From Terriglobia bacterium (lineage in GTDB: Bacteria; Acidobacteriota; Terriglobia; 20CM-2-55-15): a stretch of DNA of 41,237 nt. Positions within the stretch are counted from its first letter, which is position 1, and each line of letters opens with the position of its first letter. The notes beneath the pieces are model-generated. The model ran no database searches, was not told the DNA's origin, and saw only the letters and a list, made by a program, of their open reading frames with translations. The stretch lies in contig DASXLG010000100.1 of NCBI GenBank assembly GCA_036496425.1, positions 1-41,237 on the forward strand, written 5' to 3'. Shown here piece by piece: positions 35,219-41,237 of the stretch. The position numbers and the translations under genes were made by a program.

Positions 35219-35938
35219 TCAGGAGGTCGATTCGGTCTCTTTGAAGGCCTTATGTAGCTTTTCTATAAGGGACTGTGCGTGACCGTACTTTTTGGGGTCC
35301 CTTTGAGCCGACTTCTGCAGCTCTCCAAAAATTAAATTCCTGCGGTCTTTGTCTTTAGCCATCATTTGCAGCAAGTCCAGGATAAACTCCGCCGTTTCCT
35401 CATCACGCATTTCCGGCCTTGATTCGACCGTGACCGCTACATCCTTGGTGAGAACCCTGACGGTTAGTCTTCCCCTTTTTCTATCGCAATTGTCGAAGAT
35501 ATCGCCGTTATATGTGCCGGTTTTCTGATTAGGCGCCGGCTTTATCTTTACTTTGATCTGTCCATGATGATTCTCGATCTCGGCGTCTAACGTGGTCCCG
35601 AGTTCGTCCCCCAATTTCAGCTTACCCACCCTGAGGTTCGCGTGTCTGGCATCCGGGTCCAGATGTACTCGTACGATTTCCGACGGCCCTTCGAGTGCGA
35701 AACTCATCCAGGACGAATCATGGCACCAGTCATGGCACGGATCACAGGAAGAGTCGGGACACCCTGCACCGTAGTTATATGATGGTGACCATGATGGCGA
35801 AGCGTTAGGAATCGACAGATTGGGGACGAAAGCCATCAGGCTATCGAACCAAAGCCTTCCCAAATGGACCAAAGGATTCGATGGCCAAGTTCCGGTATAT
35901 CCAGCTCCCGAGCCGCAAGACGACCGATAATTACCCAT
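35219..35938 (-). CDS. Small cluster protein with Cys/His cluster, paralogue of 17659-18387
   Basis: A 239-residue protein, first gene of the second module. A hydrophobic/aromatic helix (PLVHLGRLWFDSLMAFVPN) aligns with the Trp-rich helix of the protein at 17659-18387. A beta-rich domain (GPSEIVRVHLDPDARHANL to RGRLTVRVL) aligns with that protein's C-terminal domain, including the TGTYNGDI / AGCYYGSI turn. Two parts differ: a cysteine- and histidine-rich loop (C60, C65, C68, H69, C72, H73) that could bind zinc or iron, and an added basic helical tail (about 175-239). ATG 35938 has GGAGG a few bases upstream, so the start is firm. No family name can be given; the consistent pairing with double-ADC proteins indicates a shared job. 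Confidence 0.7.
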   Translation of the reverse strand: MGNYRSSCGSGAGYTGTWPSNPLVHLGRLWFDSLMAFVPNLSIPNASPSWSPSYNYGAGCPDSSCDPCHDWCHDSSWMSFALEGPSEIVRVHLDPDARHANLRVGKLKLGDELGTTLDAEIENHHGQIKVKIKPAPNQKTGTYNGDIFDNCDRKRGRLTVRVLTKDVAVTVESRPEMRDEETAEFILDLLQMMAKDKDRRNLIFGELQKSAQRDPKKYGHAQSLIEKLHKAFKETESTS

Positions 35939-36041
35939 GGTTTTCCTCCGTTGGGGCCTAGTCTAGCATCAATCTGCAATACCTAGCGGGCTAATTCAGC
36001 CCCGCCGCCGGCTAGCAAAACTAAAGGCTCTCGAAGTCTCG

Positions 36042-36953
36042 TCAAATCCGCCGCAGAATTTCCAGTACGTCCGAAATCGATTGCCATCGTTCTTCCGGCT
36101 GGCGCGCGAGGGATCTGGCGATGACGTCCTGCAAGGCCGGCGGCGCGGCTCCCGCAGTCATCTCGCGCGCAAGCAAGCCGAAGGCGAAGATGTCGGTGCG
36201 CGCGTCGGTGGGGCGGCCTTCCGTCTGCTCGGGCGCCAGGTAGGCCGGCGTTCCTGCTCCCGACATCCCGAAGTCGAGAACCTTTACCCCGCTTCGCGTC
36301 AGCATGATGTTCTGCGGCTTCAGATCGTGATGAACGATCGCTTGTTGATGAGCGTGTTCGAGCGCTTCGGCGATCTGAATCAGGTAACGGAGCGCGTCGG
36401 TTAGCGGCAGCGGTCCCTGTGCGAGACGATCCGAGAGCGCCTCTCCGACGAGATATTCGAAGACCAGGTAGTGCGTATCCCCGTCGTTGCCGGCATCGTG
36501 CAGGATGCAAATGTGTGGATGACTCATGGCCGCGATCGCGCGGGCTTCCTCCTGGAAGCGGCGGAATCGTTCGGGATCGCCGGCGAGATATGCGGGCAGG
36601 ATCTTGACCGCGACGAGCCGGTTAAGATGGGGATCGACGGAGCAATAGACATCGCCCATGCCCCCACGCCCCGCGAGACCGAGGAGCTGATACCGGCCGA
36701 GCATGCGGCCGGTCAGCAATCCGGCGCCTTCAGCGGCGAGAGATTCGGCCGCAAAGCGCATCGCAGGCTTGTCGAGAAATGTTTCCGCCTCACTGTCGCA
36801 TGCCAACAGCGATTCGACTTCCGAGCGCACGGACTCGTTGCCGGCGCAGGCACGGTCGAGAAACGCCTTGCGTTCTGCCGGCGGCAGCGGCGACGTCTGG
36901 CTATAAATTGTCTGAATCCGCTGCAGGCGTTCCTGTTCCACCTTTGACTCCAT
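36042..36953 (-). CDS. Minimal Ser/Thr protein kinase, short activation loop
   Basis: A 303-residue protein. A helical N-terminus (1-85) of the type found in acidobacterial kinases that follow ECF sigma genes (ERLQRIQTIYSQTSPLPPAERKAFLDRACAG) precedes the kinase domain (about 88-300). The latter has GRGGMGDV, K117, HHD at 208-210 (non-RD), DFG at 227-229 and APE at 240-242. Only 10 residues separate DFG from APE, far shorter than usual, and the C-lobe is also compact. There is no TPR or WD tail. ATG 36953 is chosen; the frame is open to 37226, but the extension is a shadow of the sigma gene. Activity is doubtful, because the substrate-binding activation segment is nearly absent. Confidence 0.85.
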   Translation of the reverse strand: MESKVEQERLQRIQTIYSQTSPLPPAERKAFLDRACAGNESVRSEVESLLACDSEAETFLDKPAMRFAAESLAAEGAGLLTGRMLGRYQLLGLAGRGGMGDVYCSVDPHLNRLVAVKILPAYLAGDPERFRRFQEEARAIAAMSHPHICILHDAGNDGDTHYLVFEYLVGEALSDRLAQGPLPLTDALRYLIQIAEALEHAHQQAIVHHDLKPQNIMLTRSGVKVLDFGMSGAGTPAYLAPEQTEGRPTDARTDIFAFGLLAREMTAGAAPPALQDVIARSLARQPEERWQSISDVLEILRRI

Positions 36954-37524
36954 GCCCAAGTTCCCGAAGCAGCCAGGCCTTCGCGAAATTCCAGTGACGG
37001 CTGACGGTAACCGGCGAGACGCCCAGGGCTTCGGCCGTTTCTTCCACGCTGAAACCTCCGAAGTAGCGCAACTCGACCACGCGCGCCAGCTGCGGATCGG
37101 CGGCTGCCAGGCGCTAGAGCGCCAGGTCGACCTCCAACAACAAGCCCAGACGATCATCGACCGCCGCATACGTGATCTCCGCTTCCTCGAACGCGACGGC
37201 GTGTGCGCCTCCGCCACGCTTGGCATAGCAACGCGAACGGGCGTAATCGACCAGAATCCTTCGCATCAACTGAGCGGAAACGCCGAAGAAATGGCCGCGG
37301 TTCTGCCATTGCACGTTTTTCCAGTCCATCAGCCGGAGGTAGGCTTCGTTTACCAGCGCCGTTGCCTGCAAGGTGTGACCGGGACGCTCGCGCCCCATAT
37401 ATCCGCCGGCCAATCGATACAATTCCCGGTAAACAACAGGAGTCAGCTGCTCCAGCGCGCTTTCGTCACCCTCGCTCCACGCCCGCAGCAGCTTCGTCAG
37501 TTCGCCGGACGATATCTCTGCCAT
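36901..37524 (-). pseudogene. ECF sigma factor interrupted by an in-frame amber codon
   Basis: The first 136 codons encode sigma region 2 and the linker (LTPVVYRELYRLAGGYM, ALVNEAYLRLMDW, MRRILVDYARSR), of the ECF type common in acidobacteria. A TAG at 37114-37116 stops translation inside ...VDLAL-stop-RLAAADPQLARVVELRYFGG. The same frame then continues intact through all of region 4 (FSVEETAEALGVSPVTVSRHWNFAKAWLLREL) to TAG at 36901. The stop sits where relatives often have a Glu codon, so one GAG-to-TAG change would explain it. A -10-like TACAGT lies six bases before ATG 37524. Either the gene is dead, the codon is read through, or it is a sequencing error. It overlaps the downstream kinase by 53 nt. 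Confidence 0.85.
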
Positions 37525-37530
37525 GCGTCT

Positions 37531-37536
37531 ACTGTA
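37531..37536 (-). promoter_or_regulatory. -10-like box of the ECF sigma gene
   Basis: On the minus strand TACAGT lies exactly six bases before ATG 37524. The spacing is the same as for the genes at 5401 and 8785 and suggests a leaderless mRNA. A GGGAGGG motif further upstream is too far away to act as a ribosome-binding site. Confidence 0.35.
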
Positions 37537-37654
37537 TCCCTCCCGTCAACTTCACGGACTCCCGAAAATTTCCGAATGGGTGATAGCCGCCCGGCCGGAT
37601 TCCCGCCTTACTTGATAGAAGCGAATTTTTGACGTTCAACAAAAGGAGTTCACC

Positions 37655-38083
37655 ATGAAATCGAAACAAATAAAGGCGGCCATCACAGCCGCTCTTTTGC
37701 TTGGAACTGTGATCGTGTTTTCCAGTAATACTGCTCTGGCTCAACAGACGCTGACGCTGAGGGCCAACATCCCGTTCGATTTTTATGCGGGACAGAAACT
37801 GATGCCTGCAGGTGCTTATCGGGTGCAAACTATCGGCCCGAACGTTATCCGGCTGACCCACGTCGATTCGTTCACGACCGTGGCGTTCTTGGTCCTGGGG
37901 GCGCCCGACTCGAAAGATGCCTCGCCAAGGATCGTCTTCAAGGCGTACGGCGGCGGCGACAAGTACCTCTCGGAGCTGTGGTGGGGACAGAAGGGCTCGA
38001 TCGAGTTGCCTTCCCCGAGAGAACGCGAGCTGGCACTGGCATCTTCTCAGATCCGTGTATCCCTCAGTGCAGCGGGCCGTTAG
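37655..38083 (+). CDS. Small secreted protein of an acidobacterial type, function unknown
   Basis: A 142-residue protein with a clear signal peptide (basic start, AAITAALLLGTVIVF, cleavage near ALAQ). The mature part begins TLRANIPFDFYAGQKLMPAGAYRV, a pattern I associate with small exported proteins of this phylum, and is predicted to be beta-rich. It probably resides in the periplasm or outer membrane. The start is fixed by AGGAG about 8 nt upstream. It stands alone, divergent from the ECF sigma/kinase pair and convergent with the TolC gene across the palindrome at 38110-38153. No catalytic motif was seen. Confidence 0.8.
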   Translation: MKSKQIKAAITAALLLGTVIVFSSNTALAQQTLTLRANIPFDFYAGQKLMPAGAYRVQTIGPNVIRLTHVDSFTTVAFLVLGAPDSKDASPRIVFKAYGGGDKYLSELWWGQKGSIELPSPRERELALASSQIRVSLSAAGR

Positions 38084-38109
38084 GCACGGGATTTCTCAGC
38101 TGTGGCGCG

Positions 38110-38153
38110 CCCAACATGTAGTCGCGGGCTTTAGCCCGCGACTACATGTTGGG
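38110..38153. repeat. Perfect 21-bp palindrome, REP-like, possible two-way terminator
   Basis: Arms 38110-38130 and 38133-38153 are perfect reverse complements with a TT loop. The centre reads GCGGGCTTTAGCCCGC, a motif I recognise as common in interspersed palindromic repeats of many soil bacteria. It lies 27 nt after the secreted-protein stop and 12 nt before the TolC stop, between convergent genes, so it could end transcription from both sides. No T-run follows on either strand. Confidence 0.75.
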
Positions 38154-38164
38154 ATCCGAACCCC

Positions 38165-39874
38165 TCACTTCGCTGACGTACTCGATTGCGTTTTCTGAAC
38201 GACGTTGCCCAGCGTCCGGTCGAATTCGATATTGTTCTTCTTCAGTGTCATGCCCATCGACCGATCCAGCTCCACCAGCGCTTCGGTAAAGTTCACAAGC
38301 GTCTGCGCCTCGTTGGTCTGAGCCAGCGCAAGGAAGTTCTGATCGTTGATGATGAACTGAATCGTGGATGTCCCGAGATCGAACTTGGCCTGCTCGGCCT
38401 CCAAAGTATCCTGGGCAAGCTCGCGCGCGGTCTTCGCTGTGTCGATCCGCGCTTTATACATTTCGACAGCCATCAGGGAATTACGAACATCGAGGGCAAT
38501 AGCCTGGACCGTGCTGTCCATCTGGTTGCGCGACATGCGCTGATCATTGAGCGCCTTCCCGTAAGCGGCGTTTGCGGCCTTGTTGTCGATCGGTATGACG
38601 ACGGAGATGCCGCCCGAAAACCCAGTGTAGCCGTACGAGAACAACTGCCCCAGGGAACTGAAGGGGCCGCCCGGCACAGGAACAATGAAAGCAGGACTGT
38701 TGAGCAGAAAACCCCGGCGCTGCGCGCCTCCGACGCCATTCTGGTCGAATGACGCCGTTAAATCGATGACCGGCTTTCTCTGGTTGTTCGTGTACGTGAT
38801 TTCGATGTCTTTATTCTTCAGGTCCAATTGCGCCTGGCGGAGTTCCGGCCGGTTCTCCAGGGCGATCCGGACCGCTTCTTCGAGCGTCGGAATCTGAGCG
38901 GCTTCCGGCCGGACCGGCAGATCCTGGGCTTTCAGTTTCATCAGAAACATCGACGGGTCTTTCTCGCTCGACACCAGCGTCTTCAACTGATCTTCCGCGG
39001 TCGTCACGGCGTATCTGGCCTGGACGAGCTGATCGTTGACCGTCGCCACCTGTGCTTTGGTAGGAATGAGATCGACCTGGGCCAGCGTACCAATTTCCAC
39101 CTTTTGCCGGTTCTGGTCGAGCAGCGTTTGCGCCCGGGTGAGCGATTGCTGCGTCAAATCCAGGTTATCGCCCGCGAAAACAAGATTCCAATACGATTTC
39201 TGAGCCTGAACGATCAGGCTGGTGAGCTGGAGCTCGAACGCCGCCTCGGAACTCTTCTCCGTATTCTGCCCTTCCAGCACTTGGCGCAAATTCACAACCC
39301 GGCCGCGGTTTTGCAGAAGATGCTGGCCGACAGTGTAGGTCGCGCGACTCGTATAGGACGGATTGAAGATGGTGCTGCTGCTGTTCGTCAACAGGCGGAC
39401 CATATTCAAGTCGACGCTGACGCTCGTACCCGAGGGAAGTAACTGCGAGACGTTGGCGTCGAGCAGTCCCGTGTTTGTAATTTGCGACATCGCGCCGTAG
39501 AACTGTGACGAACTCAAGGCAACATCCCGCGAAACATTGCTCGTGAGCCTCAGCGACGGCAACAACGCCTGCCAGAAGACGAGAGACTGGTAGTACAAGG
39601 ACCGGGGAGCCATGCGGTCAGCGCGGATATTGAGGTTATTGTCGAGCATCATATTGACGACGTCGTTCATCGTGACCGGCAACTCGCCGGTCCGAAGCAA
39701 CTGCCCCAACTGCCCGCCCGGCGAACTCGCAGCGGCGGGTGCCCCAACTGGTGATGGATCAGGGTGGGCATCATAACGATGCAGAAACTTATCCACCCAG
39801 TTCTCCGATGCCATGCCCGGTTTGGCAACCATCGTGATGAGTAGCAGAGCGATGAATGTCCTGGTGAGCTTCAT
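38165..39874 (-). CDS. TolC-family outer-membrane efflux protein
   Basis: A 569-residue protein with a signal peptide (cut near GMAS). It has the double-repeat structure of outer-membrane factors: two long coiled-coil helical regions (around ASEAAFELQLTSLIVQAQ and VAQARY-like segments in the first half; ENRPELRQAQLDLKNKDIEIT, QAIALDVRNSLMAVEMYKARI and AQDTLEAEQAKFDLGTSTI in the second) with beta-strand pairs between. It should form the trimeric exit duct of a tripartite pump or a type I secretion system. No inner-membrane or periplasmic adaptor genes lie beside it, so partners must be elsewhere. ATG 39874 has GGAG 8 nt upstream. The N-terminal stretch before the first helix (25-60) is Pro/Ala-rich. 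Confidence 0.93.
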   Translation of the reverse strand: MKLTRTFIALLLITMVAKPGMASENWVDKFLHRYDAHPDPSPVGAPAAASSPGGQLGQLLRTGELPVTMNDVVNMMLDNNLNIRADRMAPRSLYYQSLVFWQALLPSLRLTSNVSRDVALSSSQFYGAMSQITNTGLLDANVSQLLPSGTSVSVDLNMVRLLTNSSSTIFNPSYTSRATYTVGQHLLQNRGRVVNLRQVLEGQNTEKSSEAAFELQLTSLIVQAQKSYWNLVFAGDNLDLTQQSLTRAQTLLDQNRQKVEIGTLAQVDLIPTKAQVATVNDQLVQARYAVTTAEDQLKTLVSSEKDPSMFLMKLKAQDLPVRPEAAQIPTLEEAVRIALENRPELRQAQLDLKNKDIEITYTNNQRKPVIDLTASFDQNGVGGAQRRGFLLNSPAFIVPVPGGPFSSLGQLFSYGYTGFSGGISVVIPIDNKAANAAYGKALNDQRMSRNQMDSTVQAIALDVRNSLMAVEMYKARIDTAKTARELAQDTLEAEQAKFDLGTSTIQFIINDQNFLALAQTNEAQTLVNFTEALVELDRSMGMTLKKNNIEFDRTLGNVVQKTQSSTSAK

Positions 39875-39976
39875 TCGTAAACTCCAATGAATGAGATGCC
39901 GGAACTCCTGACTTCTTCTGTCACAAGTACTTATGAGTGTTTAGCTGAGGCGGAAGGCCGTCCGGAGGAGCCCAAA

Positions 39977-39993
39977 GCTGTATAAGATACAGC
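39977..39993 (+). promoter_or_regulatory. Small perfect inverted repeat over a -10-like TATAAG
   Basis: GCTGTAT (39977-39983) and ATACAGC (39987-39993) are perfect reverse complements with a 3-nt centre. TATAAG in the middle resembles a -10 box, about 93 nt before the VWFA gene. An operator overlapping the promoter is plausible. The TolC gene is divergent from the same gap. Confidence 0.35.
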
Positions 39994-40007
39994 AATCCTG
40001 AAGTCCT

Positions 40008-40031
40008 GGGAGGAGAAATTGCTATCCTCCC
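40008..40031 (+). promoter_or_regulatory. Hairpin in the likely 5' leader of the VWFA gene
   Basis: GGGAGGA (40008-40014) pairs with TCCTCCC (40025-40031) across a 10-nt loop. If transcription starts near 39990, this stem is in the leader. It hides a ribosome-binding-like GGAGGAG and could affect translation or RNA stability. Confidence 0.3.
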
Positions 40032-40085
40032 GGCAACTTAGCAGTCAAAATGCCTACGCTTCACGCTGTTCGGAGGTCCAAATAA

Positions 40086-41186
40086 ATGACCCGCATTGGT
40101 CTGATCCTTCTGATTGCCGCACTTCTGACGATTCCTATAATCGCGGCCCAATTGAAGGTGGATGTCGCTCTTGTCAACGTGGTTGCAACGATCACCGACG
40201 AGACCGGACACTATATTCCGGACCTTACTGAAGACGATCTGATTGTCGAAGAGGACGGCCAGCCGCAGACAATCGCGCATCTGAGTCAATCCAGCGACCT
40301 CCCGGTGAGCATGGGTATTCTCCTGGATACCAGCGGAAGCATGCTCCGGAAGATCGGCACGGCAACGAGCGCGGTCGAGAAGTTCATTCGCACCGTACAC
40401 CGGCAGGACGACATCTTCTTGATGACGTTCGCCGACACCCCCGTACTGCGCCAGGACTTCACCGACAATCGCGAAAGGCTTGCTTCGGCGTTGCGCCGCG
40501 TAAATGTCGGTGGTGGAACGTCGCTCTACGACGCATTGTATGAAAGCCTGCGTAAAGTTAAAAGCGGCGCCCACGAGAAGAGAGCCATTCTGCTCCTCAC
40601 GGACGGCGAAGACACAGCCAGCGCACGAACATTCGAATACGCCGAGCAAAGCGTCAAGGAATCCGAAATTCTGGTCTATTGCCTGGGAATTTCTCCGAGC
40701 GGCGGGGTGTTGAGCGAGGGAAATCCGAATCCATATCCCGGCGGTCCGACTTACCCCGGAGGCGGCCGGCGGGGTCCGACAAACGGGCCCAGCATCAATC
40801 TTCCAATTCCGGGCATTCCAGGCATCCCGGGTATCCCAGGTACGGGTTATCCCGGCAGGTTCCCTGCACTTCCAGCCCAGCAGTATCCAAGGGGCCCGCG
40901 GGTTTCACGGGGCGACGAGGACACGGTCGATATGGGCGTCCTGGACGCCTTTGCCGATTCGAGCGGCGGAAAGGCGTGGCTTCTTTCCGGCAACTGGATG
41001 GACAATCGAGGGCTGGAGATCGAGAACATTCTGGATGAAATCGCAAACGAATTGCGGAACCAGTACAGCATCGGGTATTACCCGAATCATCCTTTGAACG
41101 ACGGCAAGTGGCACCACATCGAAATCCGGGCAAAGAATAATCGGTATCGTGTTCGCGCGCGTAAAGAGTATTTCGGCCAGAAGTAA
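40086..41186 (+). CDS. Secreted VWFA-related protein (acidobacterial type)
   Basis: A 366-residue protein with an N-terminal signal peptide (LILLIAALLTIPIIAAQ). A short beta domain (VVATITDETGHYIPDLTEDDLIVEEDGQPQ) precedes a von Willebrand A domain with an intact metal-ion-dependent adhesion site: DTSGS at 81-85, T145 in GGGTSLYDA and D173 in TDGEDT. An insert at about 205-275 is rich in Pro and Gly, with four IPG triplets in a row (241-252). The C-terminal part (SSGGKAWLL, EIANELRNQYSIGYYP, WHHIEIRAKNNRYRVRARKEYF) is the standard end of the acidobacterial VWFA-related family. It acts outside the cytoplasm, probably in protein binding. ATG 40086 has GGAGG about 9 nt upstream. Confidence 0.94.
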   Translation: MTRIGLILLIAALLTIPIIAAQLKVDVALVNVVATITDETGHYIPDLTEDDLIVEEDGQPQTIAHLSQSSDLPVSMGILLDTSGSMLRKIGTATSAVEKFIRTVHRQDDIFLMTFADTPVLRQDFTDNRERLASALRRVNVGGGTSLYDALYESLRKVKSGAHEKRAILLLTDGEDTASARTFEYAEQSVKESEILVYCLGISPSGGVLSEGNPNPYPGGPTYPGGGRRGPTNGPSINLPIPGIPGIPGIPGTGYPGRFPALPAQQYPRGPRVSRGDEDTVDMGVLDAFADSSGGKAWLLSGNWMDNRGLEIENILDEIANELRNQYSIGYYPNHPLNDGKWHHIEIRAKNNRYRVRARKEYFGQK

Positions 41187-41218
41187 TTTCATAAACATTC
41201 CTCGTGAGCGACCCTCTG

Positions 41219-41237
41219 CCGGCCGCTTCGCGGCCGG
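41219..41237. terminator. Hairpin after the VWFA gene, at the window edge
   Basis: CCGGCCGC (41219-41226) and GCGGCCGG (41230-41237) form a perfect 8-bp stem with a TTC loop, about 32 nt after the VWFA stop. The window ends at the last paired base, so a following T-run cannot be checked. Confidence 0.45.

Noticed and set aside
36954-37226. N-terminal extension of the minimal kinase
   Set aside because: The extra residues are a shadow of the overlapping ECF sigma gene in another frame; relatives begin near the ATG at 36953.
40019-40231. Possible leader peptide starting at TTG 40019 after a perfect GGAGGAG
   Set aside because: It runs out of frame through the signal peptide of the VWFA protein, has no recognisable content, and the GGAGGAG is part of a hairpin stem. 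The VWFA start has its own GGAGG.

Overview
The window looks like the chromosome of a member of the Acidobacteriota (soil type, GC somewhat above half). The call rests on a combination of families typical of that phylum: a duplicated orphan MacB-like permease, a TonB receptor with an N-terminal carboxypeptidase-regulatory domain, a VWFA-related secreted protein, Ser/Thr kinases with TolB/TPR tails, and an ECF-sigma plus kinase pair. No rRNA, tRNA, CRISPR array or transposase was seen.

Left part (1-13039): two tandem Crp/Fnr-type regulators (the second cut by the window edge), a single-domain response regulator, an ADOP permease, a secreted propeller-like protein, a nucleotidyltransferase/metallophosphoesterase pair, an MFS exporter, and a signalling and envelope run (GAF protein, NtrC-type regulator, histidine kinase, TPR-like lipoprotein, OmpA-like lipoprotein).

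Centre (13150-29344): eight genes on the minus strand, tightly spaced or overlapping, probably one transcript of about 16 kb. In order of transcription they encode a CrtI/phytoene-desaturase-like flavoprotein, a TonB-type outer-membrane receptor, a saccharopine-dehydrogenase/trans-acting-enoyl-reductase-like protein, an acetoacetate-decarboxylase-like (ADC-like) protein with a glycine-rich hydrophobic insert, a cyclase-AAA-TPR signalling protein, a small unrecognised protein, a trans-polyprenyl diphosphate synthase, and an 1148-residue protein with two ADC-like units. A divergent Ser/Thr kinase follows (29433-31700). Then comes a second, related module (31668-35938): a paralogue of the small protein, a second double-ADC protein and a split-off C-terminal partner. 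The likely theme is synthesis, modification or handling of an isoprenoid or other lipid; the product is unknown. This is the best candidate for an undescribed system.

Right part (35939-41237): a minimal kinase preceded by an ECF sigma gene broken by an in-frame amber codon, a small secreted protein, a strong palindrome, a TolC-type outer-membrane factor, and a VWFA-related secreted protein. Several start codons have no Shine-Dalgarno sequence but sit 6 or 9 nt after a -10-like box, which suggests leaderless transcripts. All family calls come from reading motifs in translations; no database search was possible.
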